Shown piece after piece: positions 16,550-24,522 of a stretch of 64,000 nt of DNA. Within the stretch, counting starts at the first letter, position 1. Every line of letters starts with the position of its first letter. The notes beneath the pieces are model-generated. The model had not been told where the DNA came from, ran no database searches, and saw only the letters and a list, made by a program, of their open reading frames with translations. This stretch comes from Methylobacterium radiotolerans JCM 2831 (GTDB taxonomy: Bacteria > Pseudomonadota > Alphaproteobacteria > Rhizobiales > Beijerinckiaceae): positions 3,227,001 through 3,291,000 of the forward strand of contig NC_010505.1 in NCBI RefSeq assembly GCF_000019725.1, read 5' to 3'. The translations under genes and the position numbers were made by a program.

Positions 16550-17815
16550 TCAGGCGCCCGGCGCGTTGGCGAGGCGGAGCACGGTCTGCAGCAGCACGTC
16601 GGCGCCGGCCGCGCAGTCGCCTTGCGTGGCGGATTCCGACTCGTTGTGGCTCACCCCGTCCTTGCACGGCACGAAGATCATCGCGGCCGGAACCTTCGCG
16701 GCGAGGTTGCAGGCGTCGTGGCCGGCGCCCGAGATGATCCGGCGGCGCGGATGCCCCAGGCTCTCGGCGGACGCGTCGATCGCCGCCACGACGGCGGGGT
16801 CGAACGGCACCGGCTCCTTCCGCCAGATCCGGGTCAGCGCGATCTCCAGGTGGCGCCGCGCCGCGATCTCGGCCGCCGCCTCACCGAGCGCCGCCTCCAT
16901 CGCGTCCAGGGTCTCGGAACGCGGGTCGCGCACGTCCACCGTGAAGGCGACCCGGCCCGGCACGACGTTCCGGGAGGGCGCCAGGATCGCGGCCTCGCCG
17001 ATCGTCGCCACCGCGGAGGGCGCGTGGCCCAGCGCGATCCGCTCGGCGGCCAGGGCGAATTCCGAGAGCGCGAGCAGCGCGTCGCGGCGGCGCGGCATCG
17101 GCGTCGTCCCGGCGTGGCTCTCGAAGCCGGTGATCACGCCGTCGAACCACATGATACCCTGGCCGCCCTCGACCACGCCGATGGTCTTGCCCTCGGCCTC
17201 CAGGATCGGACCCTGCTCGATGTGCAGCTCGACGAAGGCGCCGATCTCCCGGGTGCCCACGGCCTCGACGCCGCGATAGCCGATGGCGTCGAGGGCCTCC
17301 GCCACGGTGGTGCCGGCGGCGTCGCGCTTGGCCAGGATCTCGTCCGTGGTGAAGTCGCCCGCGTAGGCCGCCGAGGCCATCATGGCGGGGGCGAAGCGCG
17401 AGCCCTCCTCGTTGGTCCAGTTGACCACGAGGAGCGGCGCCTCGGTCTCGATCCCGGCATCGTTCAGGCTGCGCATCACCTCCAGCCCCGCCAGGACGCC
17501 CAGGACGCCGTCGAACTTGCCGCCGGTCGGCTGGGTGTCGAGGTGCGAGCCGAAGGCGATCGGCTTCCGGCTCATGTCCCGGCCCGGCCGCAGGGCGTAC
17601 TGCGTGCCCAGGGCGTCGACCGACACGGTCAGCCCGGCCGCCTCGCAGGCCTCCCGGAACCAGTCGCGGACCTGGCCGTCCTCGGCCGAGAGCGTCAGGC
17701 GGTTGATGCCGCCGGCCGGCGTGCCGCCGAATTCCGCGGTCTCCAAGATCGTCGCCCAGAGGCGCGCACCGTTGGCGCGCAGGTTGTGGGTCTTGCTGAG
17801 GCTCATCTCGGCCAT
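16550..17815 (-). CDS. M20-family Zn-dependent amidohydrolase (N-carbamoyl-amino-acid hydrolase/allantoate type)
   Basis: A 421-residue dinuclear-metal hydrolase of the hydantoinase/carbamoylase family. Metal ligands are visible as H91 in GSHLDTQPTGGKFDG, D102, and E137 in TNEEGSRF. The HIEQGPILE block holds the fourth histidine, and HDACNLA and HNESE are C-terminal signatures. Members cleave N-carbamoyl amino acids, beta-ureidopropionate or allantoate, releasing ammonia and CO2. The start at 17815 has an AAAGGAA site with six-base spacing. It stands alone: an 87-bp gap separates it from the fabF-like gene, containing a GGTGCC/GGCACC hairpin at 16511-16530 without a T-tract. The substrate cannot be fixed from sequence. 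Confidence 0.88.
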   Translation of the reverse strand: MAEMSLSKTHNLRANGARLWATILETAEFGGTPAGGINRLTLSAEDGQVRDWFREACEAAGLTVSVDALGTQYALRPGRDMSRKPIAFGSHLDTQPTGGKFDGVLGVLAGLEVMRSLNDAGIETEAPLLVVNWTNEEGSRFAPAMMASAAYAGDFTTDEILAKRDAAGTTVAEALDAIGYRGVEAVGTREIGAFVELHIEQGPILEAEGKTIGVVEGGQGIMWFDGVITGFESHAGTTPMPRRRDALLALSEFALAAERIALGHAPSAVATIGEAAILAPSRNVVPGRVAFTVDVRDPRSETLDAMEAALGEAAAEIAARRHLEIALTRIWRKEPVPFDPAVVAAIDASAESLGHPRRRIISGAGHDACNLAAKVPAAMIFVPCKDGVSHNESESATQGDCAAGADVLLQTVLRLANAPGA

Positions 17816-17933
17816 GCCGGTTCCTTTCACGGCGGGTCGCCGTGCGACGCAAACGTTATGGGGCGCCACCCCCTTGGCAGCGCTCCCACCTCACAGTTCC
17901 CGCGGCGAGCAACCGCGATGCCAACCGACCCGG

Positions 17934-18395
17934 TCAGGCCGGCGGGCGCCGCACCGGGTTGGCGCGCAGCAGAGCGATCGCGTCGACCCGGAGGGCGACG
18001 GCGATCTCGCCGAGGGCGCCCGCCTCGATGTTGCTGATCCCGTCCTGGTCGGCGACGTCCGCGGCGATCAGGAAGACGTTCTCGCGCTGGTTCGCGGGTC
18101 GCTCGGCGACCGCCGCGACGTGGCGCAGGTTCTCGGCTCGGCCGAGCCGGGTGCGGGCCCGGGCGATGCCGTCGTAGAGCTCCGTCTCCAGCATCAGCGC
18201 GTCGTAACCCTTCATCAGGACCGGGTCGGCCTTCAGGCCGTGCAGGGCCGCGTCGAATTCCGGGCCTGCGACCTCGCCGTCGGCCACGATGACGTTGGCG
18301 GCGGCCGAGACCGCCGCGAGCATCAGCGCCTTGTCACCGGCATAGGCCGTCACGGTACGGCCGACATGGCCGAAGAGGTCGCGCAGGAGGCTCAT
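17934..18395 (-). CDS. TerB-like tellurite-resistance-family protein
   Basis: A 153-residue helical protein with the TerB fold. The stretch AAVSAAANVIVADGEVAGPEF near residues 26-46 carries the acidic VADGEV loop that typically binds metal, and a second similar loop (VADQDGISNIE) occurs near residue 113. Solitary TerB proteins of this kind are common in alphaproteobacteria and do not imply tellurite resistance. No other ter genes are seen. The start ATG at 18395 has a purine-rich CGGAATG upstream. It is downstream of a 229-bp gap without a recognisable gene. The role is unknown; metal-linked stress response is a family-level inference. Confidence 0.8.
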   Translation of the reverse strand: MSLLRDLFGHVGRTVTAYAGDKALMLAAVSAAANVIVADGEVAGPEFDAALHGLKADPVLMKGYDALMLETELYDGIARARTRLGRAENLRHVAAVAERPANQRENVFLIAADVADQDGISNIEAGALGEIAVALRVDAIALLRANPVRRPPA

Positions 18396-18624
18396 TCCGG
18401 AGGTTCGGCCGCGGAGTCGGGGTAGCTGCTGGGACGCGAGGGATAGCAGAGGACGACACGGAGGGAACCCGTCGCCGCGCGACCGGCCATATACGCGGGC
18501 GAAACCGTCGGCCAGACATCCTTCGGCAACATGGCCATGCGACTGTGTGGGCGACCGCGTCCTCGAGCGCGGCCGACGGACCGCGGCCTCGACGATCCCC
18601 CCTCAGCCGTGTCCGCGCCCGTCG

Positions 18625-19791
18625 TCACGCCGCCGGAGCGATGTTCGGGTGCCCCCCAGGCCCGGACTTCGAGCCGGCGGCGGTCTCCGCCGCGAGATGA
18701 TCGACCACTGCCGACAGCGCCGCGCGCTCCCGCGCGCCCGACCGGCGCGCGGCCGCGAACACGGCCATCTGCCGGTCGGCGCTCGTCCCCTCCGCGACGA
18801 TCCGCGACGCGTGCGCGCAGGCCGCGCCGCAGCCCAGGGCATCGGCATCCTCGGCGATGTCGGCGAGCAGGGCCTCGACCGCTGCGGCGACCGGCACGGC
18901 CCGGACCCGCGCCTCGTCGATGAGCGTCGCGCGGACGCCGTCGCACTCGGCCCGCCAGAGATTCTCCAAAACGAAGCCGCGTGAGGCCGCGGTCAGGCCG
19001 GCATTGAGCCGCCTGTCCCGGACGACCCGGCGAACGAGGCAGCGGAACAGCGCGGCGATGCAGAGCGCGTCGTCGAGGCGCGCGCAGCTGTCGGCGATTC
19101 GCAGCTCTAGCGTCGGGTACTTCACGGACGCGCGCACGTGCCACCAGAGATAGCTGGCATCCGCGATGGCACCCGAGCGGGTCATCACGTCGACGTAGCG
19201 GGCGTAGTCGTCGGCATCGGCGAACAGCTCGGGAACGCCGGTGCGCGGCAGCTCGGCGTAGGCGCGCATCCGGTAGCCGGCGAGACCGGTCTGCTGCCCC
19301 TGCCAGAACGGTGACCCGGTCGAGAGCGCGAGCAGCACCGGCAGGTAGGGCAGAAGCCGGTTGATCAGCCCGATCCGTGCCGCGGGATCCGGCACCTCCA
19401 CGTGGACGTGGAGGCCGCAGACGAGGTTGCGCCGGCCGAGCATCCGGAGGTCGGCCATGATGCCGTGATAGCGCGCCTTGTCGGTGGGCCGCTGGTCGCG
19501 CCACCGGGCGGTCGGATGCGTGCCCGCCGCGAAGGTCAGGATGCCCCGCTCGCCGCCGATCTCCGCGAGGCTCGCGCGCAGGTCCGCGAGATGCGCCCGC
19601 GCCTCCGCGAGGTCGGCGGTCGGCGGCGAGGCCACCTCCACCTGGCACTGGAGCTGCTCGCGCTCGGCATCGTCGAGGCGGCCCCGCACGGCGGCGTGGA
19701 AGGCGCGGAGGCCGGCGCGCGGTGTGCCGCGCGTGCGGGCATCGGCCAGGAAGAACTCCTCCTCGATGCCGAACCTGTAGGCGTGGGCCAT
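18625..19791 (-). CDS. YbdK-type carboxylate-amine ligase (GCS2 family)
   Basis: A 388-residue ATP-dependent ligase of the glutamate-cysteine ligase type 2 superfamily. FGIEEEFFLAD at residues 7-17 carries the acidic metal-binding residues, GLHVHVEVPDP near residue 125 the conserved histidines, and TLELRIADSCARLDDAL is a further family block. E. coli YbdK has weak gamma-glutamylcysteine synthetase activity, but the physiological substrate of most members is unknown. It lies 90 bp downstream of the CYTH-CHAD gene on the same strand. The C-terminus is glycine/alanine-rich. No signal peptide. Confidence is high for the family, low for the product. Confidence 0.88.
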   Translation of the reverse strand: MAHAYRFGIEEEFFLADARTRGTPRAGLRAFHAAVRGRLDDAEREQLQCQVEVASPPTADLAEARAHLADLRASLAEIGGERGILTFAAGTHPTARWRDQRPTDKARYHGIMADLRMLGRRNLVCGLHVHVEVPDPAARIGLINRLLPYLPVLLALSTGSPFWQGQQTGLAGYRMRAYAELPRTGVPELFADADDYARYVDVMTRSGAIADASYLWWHVRASVKYPTLELRIADSCARLDDALCIAALFRCLVRRVVRDRRLNAGLTAASRGFVLENLWRAECDGVRATLIDEARVRAVPVAAAVEALLADIAEDADALGCGAACAHASRIVAEGTSADRQMAVFAAARRSGARERAALSAVVDHLAAETAAGSKSGPGGHPNIAPAA

Positions 19792-19881
19792 CCGCGCTCC
19801 CTGCCCCGGACGGGCCGATCGTTGTCCGGCGAACGCCGCCGCACCGGCCGGGTTCCGGCCCGACCGGCGGCGCGAAAAGCC

Positions 19882-21399
19882 TCAGCGCCAGAAGGGCTTG
19901 ACGTCGAGGAGCTCGGACCGCGCGTCCGCGGCCGCGTCCAGCAATTTCTGTGCCCCAGGATCGTCCGGACCCGGCATCGGCGGCCCCGACAGGCTCTCGG
20001 TCATCGTCCGAGCCGTCTCCAGATCGTTGAGCGCGCCGAGATGGTCCTGCAGGTCGGAGAGCGCGGCACCGAACTTCTCCTGCCGGCGGACAGCCTTCTT
20101 CTTCCGGTAGAGACCGGCGAAGAACTCCGCGCCGTATCGGAGCTTCTTGGCGGCGATCCGCGCCCGGTGCCGCGTGTGCGGATCGAGGTGCCGGAGGCCG
20201 CGGCCGCGCTTCTTCAGGCGCGCCCGCGCCTTGTCGAGGACCTGCGCGGCGAAGTGCCGTCCGTCGACGGCCGCGTCCGGCCCGGCTGCCCATGACCCCG
20301 CCTCGACCCAGCCGGCGAAGTCGATGATGAGCGCGCGCCACTGCGGGCTCTCCAGGGTCGCCGACACCGCATCGTACGCGGTCGCGCGCTCCGCCTCCGC
20401 GCGGGCGCGCAAGGCGTCGAGGCCGGGCTCGTCGGGGCGCTGCTCCGCGATGTCCGGCAGCGTGTCGCTCAGGAACACGTCGAGGTTGCGCGCGTGGCCG
20501 AAGGGCTCGGTGACGCGCTTGATCTCGTCATTGAAGGCCGCGGCCCGGGAATCGGTCTCCAGCATGGGTCCGAAGAGCGACAGCGCCGAGCGCAGGCGGC
20601 GCAGGGCGACGCGGATCTGGTGGAGCGCCTCGGGCGGCCGTCCGCCCTCCAGGAACGCGGTCTCATTGAGGCGCATGTGGCGCAGGCAGGCGCGCGCCAC
20701 CCGGCGGAAGACCTCCCCGGCGCTCGCGCCCTCGGGCAGCTCCACCGGCTCGGCCTTCACGACGCCCGGCCCTTTCCCGTCGAGAAGCGCGTAGCCGACC
20801 GCGCTCTTGGCCTTCACGCCGAGGCGCAGCGGCACGGTCTCGGCCAGCTCCCGCGCCAGCGCGAACAGGTCGGCCGGCTCGCCGGACTGGAGTTCCAGCT
20901 CGAGTTCGCAGAGCGGCGCGTCGCCGGACGCGGTCTCGACCCTGCCCTCGTCGAGGGTGACGAGCACGCGAGACTCGCCCTGGATGACCGGAATCTCCCG
21001 ACGCATCACGACGGTGGCGAACAGTCGCTCCAGCGGCGCGTCGGCCGCGCGCAGGACCGGCTCGGCGGCCGTGTCGGACCAGGCCGCTGGCTCCGGCGTC
21101 TCGCCGGCGATCTCGGTCTCCCACTCGGCCCGATCGAACAGGCCGACGCCGCCGCTCCCGGCCTTCACGGTCTGGATGTGGCGGCCGCCCTTGGCGCGGA
21201 CGCGCAGGGTCAGACCGGCCTCGCGGAGGGCGCGGTCGGGCGTGTCGTAGTAGGTCGTGACCAGGAGTTCGGGCTCGGTCGCCGACGCGTCCGTCAGCCG
21301 GGGATGGGACGCGAGCGCCGTCAGGTCCGGGCCGGCGCAGTCGAACTTCAGCTCGACCTCGCGGGGCTCCTCCCCGGCGTTACTATCAGTATCGCTCAT
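19882..21399 (-). CDS. CYTH and CHAD domain protein (triphosphatase/polyphosphate-binding)
   Basis: A 505-residue protein. The first half is a CYTH triphosphate tunnel domain: EVELKFD (the ExExK motif, residues 13-19), followed by TTYYDTPDRAL and LRVRAKGG. The second half is a CHAD domain: HQIRVALRRLRSAL, the lysine- and arginine-rich helix block RHRARIAAKKLRYGAEFF and the LQDHLGALNDLETA signature. CYTH-CHAD fusions hydrolyse inorganic triphosphate, and CHAD domains bind polyphosphate granules through their basic helices. The start at 21399 has an AGAGGAG ribosome site; the open frame up to 21762 is not conserved. It is divergent from selB across 370 bp and precedes the YbdK-type ligase. Confidence 0.92.
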   Translation of the reverse strand: MSDTDSNAGEEPREVELKFDCAGPDLTALASHPRLTDASATEPELLVTTYYDTPDRALREAGLTLRVRAKGGRHIQTVKAGSGGVGLFDRAEWETEIAGETPEPAAWSDTAAEPVLRAADAPLERLFATVVMRREIPVIQGESRVLVTLDEGRVETASGDAPLCELELELQSGEPADLFALARELAETVPLRLGVKAKSAVGYALLDGKGPGVVKAEPVELPEGASAGEVFRRVARACLRHMRLNETAFLEGGRPPEALHQIRVALRRLRSALSLFGPMLETDSRAAAFNDEIKRVTEPFGHARNLDVFLSDTLPDIAEQRPDEPGLDALRARAEAERATAYDAVSATLESPQWRALIIDFAGWVEAGSWAAGPDAAVDGRHFAAQVLDKARARLKKRGRGLRHLDPHTRHRARIAAKKLRYGAEFFAGLYRKKKAVRRQEKFGAALSDLQDHLGALNDLETARTMTESLSGPPMPGPDDPGAQKLLDAAADARSELLDVKPFWR

Positions 21400-21769
21400 A
21401 CGCTCCTCTTCGTCGCCTGCCACCGCTAACGAGGCAGGGATGGGCTCCGGTTGCATCGGCTCCCATATCGCGCCGCGCGACACCGGCATCGGGGCGTGAC
21501 CGTCCGACGCACCTGACTCAGCAAAGGGGGCCGCGTTCCCGTCGTCAAGCTGCGACGCCGCTGCTCCGCGCTGCAGATGGATGCTGCGCTGCGTTAAAAT
21601 CGCGCTTTCCCAGAACGGCACGGCGTGGCAAGACAAATTGTCCACAATCGATCTGCTACGCAGCCCCGGCCCCGACCGCCCGGCGGCACACGGCGCCACG
21701 ACGCGCCGGCGCGGCGGATTTCCCATCCGAGCGAGCGGTGCGCCCCTTGTGGACGGCAGCACCGTGGAG
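21400..21769. other. Divergent intergenic region between CYTH-CHAD gene and selB
   Basis: This 370-bp stretch must hold promoters for both neighbours. A locally AT-richer patch around 21590-21660 (GCGTTAAAATCGCG and ACAAATTGTCCACAATCG) is the best promoter candidate. Open frames on both strands extend into it (from 21581 on plus, to 21762 on minus) but encode no recognisable domain. I found no tRNA, in particular no selenocysteine tRNA, and no riboswitch. Confidence 0.5.
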
Positions 21770-23743
21770 ATGATCCGGTCGGTGGCTGCTTTGAAGACAC
21801 TCCTCGTCGGCGTGATCGGGCACGTCGATCACGGCAAGACGGCGCTCGTCCGCGCGCTCACCGGTGTCGAGACCGACCGGCTCAAGGAGGAGCGCGCCCG
21901 CGGCGTATCCATCGTGCCGGGCTTCGCGCTGCTGACCTCCGGACAGGGCGAGATCGACCTCGTCGACCTACCGGGCCACGAGCGGTTCGTCCGCGCCATG
22001 ATCTCCGGCGCGACCGGGATGCGGGCCGTCCTGCTGGCGGTCGACGCCCACGAGGGCATCAAGCCGCAGACGGTCGAGCATCTCGAGATCGCGTCCCTGA
22101 TCGGCGTGCGCCGCGGCGTGCTGGCGCTGACCAAGGCGGACCTCGCGACGCCCGAGACCGTAGCGGCCCGCGCCGCCGAGATCGCCGCCGCGGCCGCCCG
22201 GGCCGGGATCGAGGCCGGACCGGTCATCGCGACCTCGACCGTGACGGGCGACGGCCTGCCGGAGCTCGCGGCCGCCCTCTCGGCGCTTCTGGCCGAGACG
22301 GAGCCCGGCCGCGACGACGGCTTCCCCTACCTGCCGGTGGACCGGGTCTTCTCCCGGCCGGGTTTCGGCACCGTCGTGACCGGGACGCTGCGGCGCGGGC
22401 CGCTCGCGGTCGGCGACACCGTCGAGATTGCCCCCGGCGGCCGCACCGCGACCGTGCGCGGCCTGCAGATCCACGGGCGCGCGGTGGAGCGTGCCGAGCC
22501 GGGGCGGCGCACGGCGGTCGCCCTGCGCGGGATCGACCTCGATCAGATCGCCCGCGGGCAGGCGCTGTCGCTGCCGGGCCAGCTCGCGCCGAGCCCGTGG
22601 CTCGACGTGGCGATCACCGCGGCCGCGAGCCTGTCGGACGCGCTGGCGGGCGGCACGGCCTGTCGCCTGCTGTTCGGGACCACCGAGGTCGAGGCGCGGC
22701 TGCGGCTGCTCGACCGCGACGCCCTGGAGCCCGGGGCCAGCACCCGGGCGCAGCTCCATCTCGGCGAGCCGGTGGCGGTGCCGGCGCGGGAGCCGTTCGT
22801 GCTGCGGCTCGATTCGCCCTCCGTCACGGTGGCGGGCGGTCGGATCCTCGATCCGGCGAGCCGCCGCCGCCGGCGCCACGATCCCCGGGTCATGGCCGAC
22901 CTGGCCGCCCTGGCGGCGGGCGGTCCCGCCGACGCGATCACGGTCCGCCTCGGGCAGCTCGGCGCGGCCGGAGCGCCGCTCATCGACCTCGCCCGGATCG
23001 CCGGTGTGGCGCCGGACCGGGCCCGGCAGGTGCTCTCCGAAGGCGGCGCCCGGGCGATCGGCGACCGCTTCGTCGGGGCCGCGGCCTTCGAGGCGCTGCG
23101 TACCGGCACGCTGGCAGCCCTGGCGCACCACCACCGCGACTACCCGATGGAGCACGGCATCGCCCTCGAGCGCCTGTCGCGCGCCCTGGCGCTGCCCGAG
23201 GCGGTGGCCGGCGCCGTCCTGCGCGACCTCGCGGCCGCCGGCGCAGTCGCCCAGGCGGCAGCCCTGTGGCGACGGGCCGAATTCGACCCCGCCCGCAACG
23301 AGAGCGAGGCCGCCCGCCGGCTGGAGCAGGTCTTCCGCCGCGCCGGCCTCAACCCGCCCGACGAGGCCGAGGCCATCGGCCGTGACGTGCGCCGCCGCGA
23401 GGCATTGACCTACCTCGTGGGGGCCGGCACGGTGATCCGCGCCGTCGACCGGGTCCAGCGCCGCGCCGTGCTGTTCCACCGGGAGGCGGTGGACAGCGCC
23501 AAGACCCGCCTGATCGACGCCTTCCCGACGGCGCGGACGGCCGAGACCGGCTTCCTGGCCCGGGAGGCCGGCGCGACCCTCGGGATCTCGCGCAAATTCT
23601 CCATCCCGTTGCTCGAGCATCTCGACGCCACGGGGTTTACCCGCCGGGCGGGAGATCGCCGGGTCATCGTCGCCCTCGAGACCGGGCGCGCGGGCCCGGA
23701 CGCGGGCCGACGCGGCGCCCAGGACGGCGCGTCCCATTCGTGA
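21770..23743 (+). CDS. selB: Selenocysteine-specific elongation factor SelB
   Basis: A 657-residue GTPase that delivers selenocysteyl-tRNA to UGA codons marked by a SECIS element. The G1 motif GHVDHGKT is at residues 17-24, G3 is DLPGHERF, and TKAD is the guanine-recognition motif. The middle has EF-Tu-like domains II and III, and the C-terminal 250 residues carry winged-helix repeats that bind SECIS RNA, in line with the family length (about 620-680). The ATG at 21770 is chosen because the protein normally starts just before G1; a GTG at 21782 is an alternative. No selA, selD, selC or obvious selenoprotein gene lies in the window, so partners must be elsewhere. Confidence 0.93.
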   Translation: MIRSVAALKTLLVGVIGHVDHGKTALVRALTGVETDRLKEERARGVSIVPGFALLTSGQGEIDLVDLPGHERFVRAMISGATGMRAVLLAVDAHEGIKPQTVEHLEIASLIGVRRGVLALTKADLATPETVAARAAEIAAAAARAGIEAGPVIATSTVTGDGLPELAAALSALLAETEPGRDDGFPYLPVDRVFSRPGFGTVVTGTLRRGPLAVGDTVEIAPGGRTATVRGLQIHGRAVERAEPGRRTAVALRGIDLDQIARGQALSLPGQLAPSPWLDVAITAAASLSDALAGGTACRLLFGTTEVEARLRLLDRDALEPGASTRAQLHLGEPVAVPAREPFVLRLDSPSVTVAGGRILDPASRRRRRHDPRVMADLAALAAGGPADAITVRLGQLGAAGAPLIDLARIAGVAPDRARQVLSEGGARAIGDRFVGAAAFEALRTGTLAALAHHHRDYPMEHGIALERLSRALALPEAVAGAVLRDLAAAGAVAQAAALWRRAEFDPARNESEAARRLEQVFRRAGLNPPDEAEAIGRDVRRREALTYLVGAGTVIRAVDRVQRRAVLFHREAVDSAKTRLIDAFPTARTAETGFLAREAGATLGISRKFSIPLLEHLDATGFTRRAGDRRVIVALETGRAGPDAGRRGAQDGASHS

Positions 23744-23849
23744 CAGGGCCGGGAATCACCGCACCGCGGCACACTCGCACCCGAGGCGCCCTTGAGCCGG
23801 TGTCTCCTCCACGAGGGAAAGGCGCGCGCCAGCGCGGTCAGCGCCAACT

Positions 23850-24149
23850 CTAGTCATCCGCGCCGAACCAATCGCCGCGACCGGGCTCGTAGCACGTGTA
23901 CCCGATCAGGCAGTTCGGGTTGTCGCGGGTCGGCCGGAAGGCCCGCCGCGCGATCTCGGTGGGCTCGCAGAACGAGCGGTCGCGGACGAACCGGTCGTAG
24001 GTCATGCCGCCGGTCCCGAGGACGAGAGCGCCGCGGGCCTGGATGAGGCGGATCGTCTGCTGGCAGGTCATCGTCGTGCTGGACGGTCGCGTCTGAGCCG
24101 CGACCGGCGACGCGGCCAGGACCAGGGCCGTCGCAATCCGGGTCATCAT
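23850..24149 (-). CDS. Small secreted cysteine-containing hypothetical protein
   Basis: A 99-residue protein starting at ATG 24149, where a GGAGG site lies at good spacing; an upstream in-frame ATG at 24167 has none. The N-terminus MMTRIATALVLAASPVAAQ is a textbook signal peptide. The mature part has four cysteines (TCQQTIR, SFCEPTE, PNCLIGYTC), probably two disulfides. This pattern recurs in small periplasmic proteins of Methylobacterium and Bradyrhizobium as I recall, but I cannot name a family or function. It converges with selB. Confidence 0.65.
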   Translation of the reverse strand: MMTRIATALVLAASPVAAQTRPSSTTMTCQQTIRLIQARGALVLGTGGMTYDRFVRDRSFCEPTEIARRAFRPTRDNPNCLIGYTCYEPGRGDWFGADD

Positions 24150-24243
24150 CGCCTTCGCCTCCGCCATCGGTCCTGCGAACAACCCGGCGCGGCCGTCGCC
24201 CGCGCTGCGTCGGCTCGCCGCAAGGCGACGCGGCGGGCCCGGG

Positions 24244-24522
24244 CTAGTCCTCGAAGGCCTCGACGTGGACGGTCCCGAGCTCCTGGCGGCGGGCCCCCTC
24301 CTCGATCCGGGCGAGCTGCGCCTGCGCGCGGCCGCAGGGGAAGCCGTAGCGAGCGCGGACGCGATCGCTGGCGATGCCGAGGGCCAGACGGCTCAGGGCG
24401 ACGAACTCGTCGAGGGGGTAGTCCTGCCCGACCGCGAGGTGGTCCTTGATCACCAGCGACGGCGAGTAGCAGGCCTCGCGGGTCCCGTCCGGCCACCGGA
24501 TATGGAAGCGCATCTCAGGCAT
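24244..24522 (-). CDS. MSMEG_0570-family nitrogen starvation response protein
   Basis: A 92-residue protein matching the MSMEG_0570 family: MPEMRFHIRWPDGTREACYSPS, then IKDHLAVGQDYPLDEFV and SRLALGIASDRVRARYGFPC. The family is part of the Nit1C-type cluster (nitrilase, radical SAM protein, acetyltransferase, flavoprotein, glycosyltransferase) known from mycobacteria, cyanobacteria and cyanide-assimilating pseudomonads. Its biochemical function is unknown. The start lies inside the end of the glycosyltransferase gene (8-base overlap), so the two are cotranscribed and probably coupled. The rest of the Nit1C cluster is absent here. Confidence 0.85.
   Translation of the reverse strand: MPEMRFHIRWPDGTREACYSPSLVIKDHLAVGQDYPLDEFVALSRLALGIASDRVRARYGFPCGRAQAQLARIEEGARRQELGTVHVEAFED

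Noticed and set aside
21581..21769. 63-residue N-terminal extension of SelB
   Set aside because: In frame, but SelB proteins begin just before the GHVDHGKT motif and the extra residues show no conserved pattern.
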